A DNA stretch of 64,000 bases from an uncultured Prevotellaceae bacterium (GTDB taxonomy: Bacteria; Bacteroidota; Bacteroidia; Bacteroidales; Muribaculaceae): NCBI GenBank assembly GCA_900316835.1, contig ONEL01000015.1, positions 1 through 64,000 of the forward strand, read 5' to 3'. Every line of letters begins with the position of its first letter. Positions within the stretch are counted from its first letter, which is position 1. A program made the translations under genes and the position numbers. The notes under the pieces are model-generated. The model saw only the letters and a list, made by a program, of their open reading frames with translations, ran no database searches and was not told the origin of the DNA. This document shows, piece after piece, positions 58,827 through 64,000 of this stretch.

Positions 58827-61800
58827 ATGATAAATAGTAAAAAGAAACTAATTGTCGCTGCTGTGGCCCTGCTTGCCTGCCCGCTTGGTTTGCACGCACA
58901 ATCACCTGTCATTACCGAAGGCGACAGTCTAAAAATTCAACAAATTATCTCATCTAATCTGCCCGAGAACATGGGCATAGGGAAACTCAAGGCACGTTCT
59001 ATCGCGCTCACAGCCGATTCTATCAAGGTTGATTTGAGCGAGAACTTTGGCGATGTTCCCTTCACACAAGAGAGCGTCAAGAAACTTGAAGACGACATCA
59101 AGGCTTCCCTAGGAGAGCAATATTCGCGGCACACGGTGAGCCTCACGATCGCCGGCAACGACATTGAGAATTATTTTTCCAGCTTTGACAGTTCCTACAC
59201 CCGCAAGCACAAAAGCTTTGTCACTCCCCTCGACGATAATCGCAACTACAGCAAGGGACTGAGTGGAAACATTGTGGCAGTGTGGCCCAGTCACGGATGG
59301 TATTTTGAGCCATATCTTAACCGCTGGGAGTGGCAGCGCGCTCGCATGTTCCACACCGTGGAGGACATGTACACCCACAGCTACATGATACCTTTCATCA
59401 TGCCCATGCTTGAGAATGCGGGAGCCTATGTGTGGGATGCCCGTGAACGTGATACTCACAACTTTGGCGCCGTGGTCGACAATGATGGCGGTCATGCGCA
59501 ACGAGGCTACCACGAGCACAATGGTAAAAAGAAATGGAAAAAAGGTGAAGGTAACGGCTTTGCCTATGAACGTAGCGAATATAAAAACTTTGAGAACCCA
59601 TTCGAGGAAGGCTCTTATCGCATGGTTGACGCCGAGAGCGACAACAGCAAGCTCTCGACAGCCACATGGGACGTGGAGATGCCACAGGCCGGCACCTATG
59701 CCATCTATGTGAGCTACAAGTCGCTCCCCAACAGTGCCCACGATGCCGTCTACACCATCAATTCCCTTGCAGGCAGCCAGCAGTTCAAGGTTGACCAGGC
59801 AATGGGAGGTGGCGTATGGGTCTATCTAGGCTCTTTCCAGCTCGAGAAAGGCTTGAACAAGAATGTGGTGAGCCTGAGCAACCACAGCAGCGACAAGAAT
59901 GCCGTTATCACCGCCGACGCCATTAAGGTGGGTGGTGGCAAGGGTAACATCGTGCGCCGCGTGGCACTTCCCACACCCGAGAATCGCGCTATTGCCGAGA
60001 AGAACGGCGACACTAAGTATCTGGGCAAGGAAGGCATTGACTACCAGTGGGTGGGCAGTGGCGACCACCCATGGTTCCACCTGGGCTCACGCTACTTCCT
60101 GCAATGGTCGGGATTCCCCCACAAGGTTTACTCCACCAGCGACGGCATCAACGACTACGTTGACGACTACCGCAGCCGTGGCGAGTGGGTGAACTGGCTG
60201 GCTGGTGGCAGCGATGTGCTGCCTGGCAAGCCTGGCTTGAAAATTCCGGTCGACGTGTCGTTCTGCCTGCACACCGATGCGGGTACCACCCCTAACGACG
60301 ACATCATTGGCACCCTCCTCATCTACTGCACTACCAAGAACGGCAAGCAGTTCGGAAAATATGAAAACGGCACTCCACGAGAGCTCTCTCGCCAGTTTGC
60401 CAACATTGTCTCGACCGAGGTTGTGAACGACATCCGTGCCAAGTATGAGCCCAAATGGACACGTCGTGGCATGTGGGACAAGAGCTACTACGAGGCTCGC
60501 GTTCCCGAGGTTCCCGCTCTGCTCATGGAGTTGCTTTCTCACCAAAACTTCGCCGACATGAAGTACGGTCTCGACCCACAGTTCCGCTTCGACGTGAGCC
60601 GTGCCATCTACAAGGGCATTATCAAGTTTATTGCTCAGCGTGACCATCGCGACTATGTTATCCAGCCACTTCCGGTGAGCGCTTTTGCCATCAACCAGCT
60701 CAGCGACAACCTCTTCATGCTCAACTGGGAACCCACTCCTGACCCCTTGTGTAGCAATGCCGACGCCAAGCGCTACATCGTGCTCGAGCAAGTGGGCAGC
60801 AATGGTGGTTTCAAGGAAATAGAAATCGTTGACCAGCCATTCTACTCAGTTCACATCGATGACAACGAGATTCACAGTTTCAAGATTATAGCCCTCAACG
60901 ATGGCGGTCGCAGCTTCCCCAGCGAGACCCTGAGCGTGGGGGTAGCAAAAAACAGCAAGGGAACAGTGATGGTTGTGAACGACTTCACCCGCGTGAGCGC
61001 GCCCGACTGGTTTGAGGACAAGAAGCTCGCTGGTTTCTACGACAACAAGGATCATGGTGTGCCCTACATGGAGCAGATCAACTACCTAGGCTCACAGTTT
61101 GAGTTCCGCCGCCACCTGGAATGGCGTGACGACGACGCGCCTGGATTTGGAGCTTGTCGCAGCAACTATGAGACCCAAAACATTGCCGGTAACACTTTCA
61201 ACTATCCCACTGTGCATGGAGCGGCACTGATGGAGGCTGGCTACTCGTTTGTGTCGAGCAGTGTAAAAGCTATCGAAAGTGGTACCATGGAGCTCGAGCG
61301 CTACAAAGCCCTCGACATCATCATGGGCAAGCAGAAAGAGACAAAAACTGGTCGTGGAGCCAAGCCTTCCCGCTTCAAAGCATTGACACCAAGCCTAATG
61401 AATGTTATTACTAGCTACACCCGCGGTGGCGGTAATGTGCTGATGACTGGAGCCTATGTGGCAAGCGACATTTGGGATAAAGATACCCCATCGCAAAACG
61501 AGATAAACTTTGCCAAGAACGTGATGGGCTACACATGGGTTGACGGGCGCGCGACACTGCTGGGCGAGGCCTATAGCGTTCCCACCACACTCAAAATGAG
61601 CGACGGCATGGGTAATCTCACATTCTACAACCAGCTCAATAGCGACTTCTATGCTGTTGAGTCGCCCGATGCCATCAAGGCTAGCGACGACCGTGGCGCC
61701 ACCATTTTGCGCTACAAGGAGAACAACATTCCCGCCGGCATCGCCTCAAGCCGCTACGGCTACAAGACAGTGGTCATTGGTTTCCCATTTGAGACCATTA

Positions 61801-61862
61801 AGAACTCCGATGAGCGCAACGAGTTCATGCATCGAGTAATGAACTTCTTTGAAAACAAATAA
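58827..61862 (+). CDS. Secreted amidase-like protein with golvesin domain
   Basis: A 1011-aa protein from the ATG at 58827: signal peptide (MINSKKKLIVAAVALLACPL), N-terminal domain (to about 120), an Amidase_3-type region (about 145-230 and 460-620) in two parts, e.g. GNIVAVWPSHGWYFEP and CLHTDAGTTPNDDIIGTLLI, with VPEVPALLMELLSHQNFADM, interrupted by a golvesin C-terminal-like domain (about 280-375; YAIYVSYKSLPNSAHDAVYT), a fibronectin-like domain (about 625-710), and a long C-terminal region. Related proteins are annotated in Bacteroidota as amidase, or formerly xanthan lyase. The active-site His and Glu residues cannot be fixed confidently. It precedes the glycosyltransferase by 32 bases. 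Confidence 0.8.
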   Translation: MINSKKKLIVAAVALLACPLGLHAQSPVITEGDSLKIQQIISSNLPENMGIGKLKARSIALTADSIKVDLSENFGDVPFTQESVKKLEDDIKASLGEQYSRHTVSLTIAGNDIENYFSSFDSSYTRKHKSFVTPLDDNRNYSKGLSGNIVAVWPSHGWYFEPYLNRWEWQRARMFHTVEDMYTHSYMIPFIMPMLENAGAYVWDARERDTHNFGAVVDNDGGHAQRGYHEHNGKKKWKKGEGNGFAYERSEYKNFENPFEEGSYRMVDAESDNSKLSTATWDVEMPQAGTYAIYVSYKSLPNSAHDAVYTINSLAGSQQFKVDQAMGGGVWVYLGSFQLEKGLNKNVVSLSNHSSDKNAVITADAIKVGGGKGNIVRRVALPTPENRAIAEKNGDTKYLGKEGIDYQWVGSGDHPWFHLGSRYFLQWSGFPHKVYSTSDGINDYVDDYRSRGEWVNWLAGGSDVLPGKPGLKIPVDVSFCLHTDAGTTPNDDIIGTLLIYCTTKNGKQFGKYENGTPRELSRQFANIVSTEVVNDIRAKYEPKWTRRGMWDKSYYEARVPEVPALLMELLSHQNFADMKYGLDPQFRFDVSRAIYKGIIKFIAQRDHRDYVIQPLPVSAFAINQLSDNLFMLNWEPTPDPLCSNADAKRYIVLEQVGSNGGFKEIEIVDQPFYSVHIDDNEIHSFKIIALNDGGRSFPSETLSVGVAKNSKGTVMVVNDFTRVSAPDWFEDKKLAGFYDNKDHGVPYMEQINYLGSQFEFRRHLEWRDDDAPGFGACRSNYETQNIAGNTFNYPTVHGAALMEAGYSFVSSSVKAIESGTMELERYKALDIIMGKQKETKTGRGAKPSRFKALTPSLMNVITSYTRGGGNVLMTGAYVASDIWDKDTPSQNEINFAKNVMGYTWVDGRATLLGEAYSVPTTLKMSDGMGNLTFYNQLNSDFYAVESPDAIKASDDRGATILRYKENNIPAGIASSRYGYKTVVIGFPFETIKNSDERNEFMHRVMNFFENK

Positions 61863-61894
61863 TAGCACAATAACATTTAATCATTAATATCATC

Positions 61895-63403
61895 ATGACA
61901 AAAATTAATTGTTTTATTCCTTTTGCCAACGCTGAACAAGCACAGGCCACAGTTGATGGATTGAAATCCAACCCATTAGTGAACAAAATCTACTTGCTCG
62001 CAAGCGAGGAAGCCCAGGGAACAATTGAAGGATGCGAGATTCTCCAAATCAAGGGGCTCACATCATCATCTACCATGAAAGCTATCGCACAGCACAGCGA
62101 TGCTTGTGTAACACTGCTTTATACTAAATATGTAACACTCAAGTTTGCGCCTTTTGCTATTGAGCGTTTTGTCAAGATTCTTGCCGATAGCGGTAGCGGC
62201 ATGGTCTATGCCGACCACTACAAAGTTACTGACCGTGGCGCCGACAAGGCTCCAGTGATTGATTATCAGATGGGTAGCTTGCGCGATGACTTCGACTTCG
62301 GGTCAGTAATGGTATTCTGCTCCGAGTGTTTCAAGAAGGCCGCCGCTGCCATGAATGCCGACTATGAGCACGCAGGACTCTATGACCTGCGCCTGAAATT
62401 ATCACAACGTTGTCCCATCACTCACATTAATGAGTACCTGTATAGCGACGTGGAGCTTGACACACGCAAGAGTGGCGAGAAAATCTTCGACTATGTGGAC
62501 CCACGCAACCGTGGTCGTCAAATCGAGATGGAGGCCGCTTGCACCGAGCATCTCAAGGAGATAGGTGGTTACCTGGCTCCCACTAAGGTGGTTGACGGCA
62601 AGGAAGTGCCCAACTTCAAGCACATTGAGTTTGGCGAGGACAACTTTGAGGTAGAGGCTACTGTCATGATTCCCGTTCGTAACCGCATCCGCACCATCCG
62701 CGACGCCATTGATAGCGTTCTCCGCCAGAAGACTAATTTCAAGTTTAACCTCATGGTAGTTGACAACTTCTCGACCGACGGCACTCGCGAGGCCATTGCA
62801 GCCTACGATGACCCCCGCCTCATCCACATCATAGCCGACTACTACGACATGGGAATTGGCGGCTACTGGAACCTGGCGGCACACCACGAGAAGGCAGGAA
62901 AATTTGTTGTTCAACTCGATAGCGACGACATGTATAAAGACGAGAACACCCTGCAGACCATGGTTAATGCCTTCTACGAGCAAAATGTGGCGATGGTGGT
63001 GGGCACCTACCTGATGACCGACATCAACTGCAACCCAATTCCTCCCGGCATCATCGACCACAAAGAATGGACTCCCGAGAATGGACGCAACAATGCCCTG
63101 CGCATCAACGGGCTGGGTGCTCCACGAGCGTTCTACACCCCTGTGCTGCGCGAGGTAATGCTACCTAACACCAGCTACGGCGAGGACTACGCACTAGGCT
63201 TAAACATCTCTCGCACCTACCAGATAGGGCGCGTGTATGAGCCAGTGTACATGTGTCGCCGCTGGGATGATAACAGCGACGCCAACGTTGATGTGGTTAA
63301 GATGAACAACAACAATCTCTACAAGGACCGCATTCGCACTTGGGAGTTGCAGGCTCGCATCGCCTTGAACAAGAAAAATTGTTGCTGTTGCTGTGACAAG
63401 TAA
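61895..63403 (+). CDS. Glycosyltransferase family 2 protein with Cys-rich end
   Basis: A 502-aa protein. The N-terminal 240 residues resemble a degenerate GT-A domain (FIPFANAEQAQATVDGL). The second domain (about 250-470) is a GT2 fold: EATVMIPVRNRIRTIRDAID, LMVVDNFSTDGTREAIAAYD, VVQLDSDDMYKDENTL with D-x-D, and GAPRAFYTPVLREVMLPN with the GEDYALGL (E-D) catalytic motif. It should transfer a sugar from a nucleotide donor. The chain ends NKKNCCCCCDK, with five adjacent Cys, which is unusual and could anchor, bind metal or be a lipid site. No membrane helix. It stands between a secreted amidase and a DUF4922 gene. Confidence 0.84.
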   Translation: MTKINCFIPFANAEQAQATVDGLKSNPLVNKIYLLASEEAQGTIEGCEILQIKGLTSSSTMKAIAQHSDACVTLLYTKYVTLKFAPFAIERFVKILADSGSGMVYADHYKVTDRGADKAPVIDYQMGSLRDDFDFGSVMVFCSECFKKAAAAMNADYEHAGLYDLRLKLSQRCPITHINEYLYSDVELDTRKSGEKIFDYVDPRNRGRQIEMEAACTEHLKEIGGYLAPTKVVDGKEVPNFKHIEFGEDNFEVEATVMIPVRNRIRTIRDAIDSVLRQKTNFKFNLMVVDNFSTDGTREAIAAYDDPRLIHIIADYYDMGIGGYWNLAAHHEKAGKFVVQLDSDDMYKDENTLQTMVNAFYEQNVAMVVGTYLMTDINCNPIPPGIIDHKEWTPENGRNNALRINGLGAPRAFYTPVLREVMLPNTSYGEDYALGLNISRTYQIGRVYEPVYMCRRWDDNSDANVDVVKMNNNNLYKDRIRTWELQARIALNKKNCCCCCDK

Positions 63404-63415
63404 CAAGGTACTGAA

Positions 63416-64000
63416 ATGAATCTTATTGCTGACATAGAATCACTCTACGCCCGCGCTTTCGACTGCTGGGAACTAGTGCGAGAAAACTACACGGCATTAT
63501 CGCACATGCGTCTCAAGAGATTGGTCCACAATGGGCGAGAGCACATCGTGCAGTTCAACCCTTGCCGCTACCACTCGGCAGTGGCAGGGGCCGACACTGC
63601 TTCGAGGCGTGAGCAAGAGTGCTTCCTGTGCACAGAACATCAGCCGGCGGAGCAGGAGTCAATACTCTGGAAAAAACGCTATAAGATTCAAATCAACCCC
63701 TACCCCATCTTCAATCGTCATCTCACGTTAAGCTTAATTGAGCATCGCCCGCAGTGCATAGTGCCCTACATCGACGACATGATGGGAATGGCTGCCACAC
63801 TCCCTGGCTATGTGGTTTTCTATAACGGTCCACACAGCGGAGCCTCGGCACCATTTCACCAGCATTTTCAGGCAGTGCGTTTTGATGAGTTACCCCTGTG
63901 CAAGGAAACCATTCATGACGACTGCGACTTGAGCGTTTATTATCCTTTCTTCTACATTATCAGGAAAAGAAAAGACGAAGCTAAGCGCTTGTTCCAAATC
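63416..64000 (+). CDS. DUF4922 HIT-like protein, N-terminal part (cut by window edge)
   Basis: The 195 codons seen start MNLIADIESLYARAFDCWEL and run off the right edge. CFLCTEHQPAEQ (about 75), INPYPIFNRHLTLSLIEHRP (about 100) and VFYNGPHSGASAPFHQHFQA (about 140) are diagnostic: H-x-H-F-Q-A is the phosphorylase/HIT-type active site and DUF4922 proteins resemble GDP-galactose phosphorylases or ATP adenylyltransferases. The start is 12 bases after the glycosyltransferase stop, so they share a transcript. It probably handles a nucleotide sugar (inference); the C-terminal half is outside the window. Confidence 0.85.
   Translation, partial: MNLIADIESLYARAFDCWELVRENYTALSHMRLKRLVHNGREHIVQFNPCRYHSAVAGADTASRREQECFLCTEHQPAEQESILWKKRYKIQINPYPIFNRHLTLSLIEHRPQCIVPYIDDMMGMAATLPGYVVFYNGPHSGASAPFHQHFQAVRFDELPLCKETIHDDCDLSVYYPFFYIIRKRKDEAKRLFQI

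Overview
The window looks like a chromosomal segment of an anaerobic Bacteroidota of the order Bacteroidales, probably a Muribaculaceae-like gut organism (family is inference). The evidence is the Bacteroidota promoter pattern (TTTG, about 20 bp, TAnnTTTG) in front of many genes, families largely restricted to this phylum (DUF4923, DUF5683, DUF6089, DUF6242, DUF4922, BspA-type repeats, golvesin-domain amidase), a type 9 secretion tail, and dockerin-like 'NGDGEVTGSDVTALYN' tails. No rRNA, tRNA or CRISPR array was seen.

Region 1 (1-15050) is an AT-richer accessory or defence island. It holds the N-terminus of a Fic protein, a small ribbon-helix-helix-like protein, and about 900 bp of non-coding DNA with two diverged copies of a structured element. 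A long leftward operon follows: a broken PLD/SNF2 helicase, a type III methyltransferase (Mod), two membrane/TPR proteins wedged between Mod and Res, the type III restriction subunit (Res), an HTH/HKD nuclease-like protein, and a NERD nuclease-like protein. Beyond it lie an orphan Xre regulator and a large protein with an HNH-like CxxC...H...CxxC region and a SEC-C tail.

Region 2 (15276-22348) is metabolic. It has an iron-type alcohol dehydrogenase, then a leftward redox operon (flavodoxin lipoprotein, NTF2-like, flavodoxin, SDR, aldo/keto reductase, NTF2-like lipoprotein) facing a divergent AraC regulator, then a split lysine exporter. Region 3 (22361-24582) has DUF4923, a TIGR04076 protein, a MIP18/DUF59 protein and LpxH. 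The 1.3 kb after LpxH contains three promoter-to-terminator units that look like small RNAs, then a patch of dispersed repeats.

Region 4 (25888-40028) is core cell biology: an ABC transporter; parA, parB, DUF5683 and an MltD-like transglycosylase; and, convergent to these, an envelope operon DUF6242, DUF6089, uppS, bamA and three ompH/skp genes. Region 5 (40456-47812) has three related membrane proteins with swapped modules, ribD, DUF2284, a phosphoethanolamine transferase-type protein and a TolB-like protein. Region 6 (47831-64000) has a secreted amidase, a GlcNAc-kinase-like protein, an NAD/ADP-ribose operon (NrtR-like Nudix, sirtuin, macrodomain-like, ADP-ribosylglycohydrolase), a BspA-type surface protein, a golvesin-domain amidase, a glycosyltransferase and the start of a DUF4922 protein.

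The most interesting items are the remodelled type III R-M operon, the paired structured elements at 1105 and 1502, the three small-RNA candidates after lpxH, the NAD/ADP-ribose operon, the dispersed composite repeat family, and several promoters that sit directly against start codons and suggest leaderless mRNAs.
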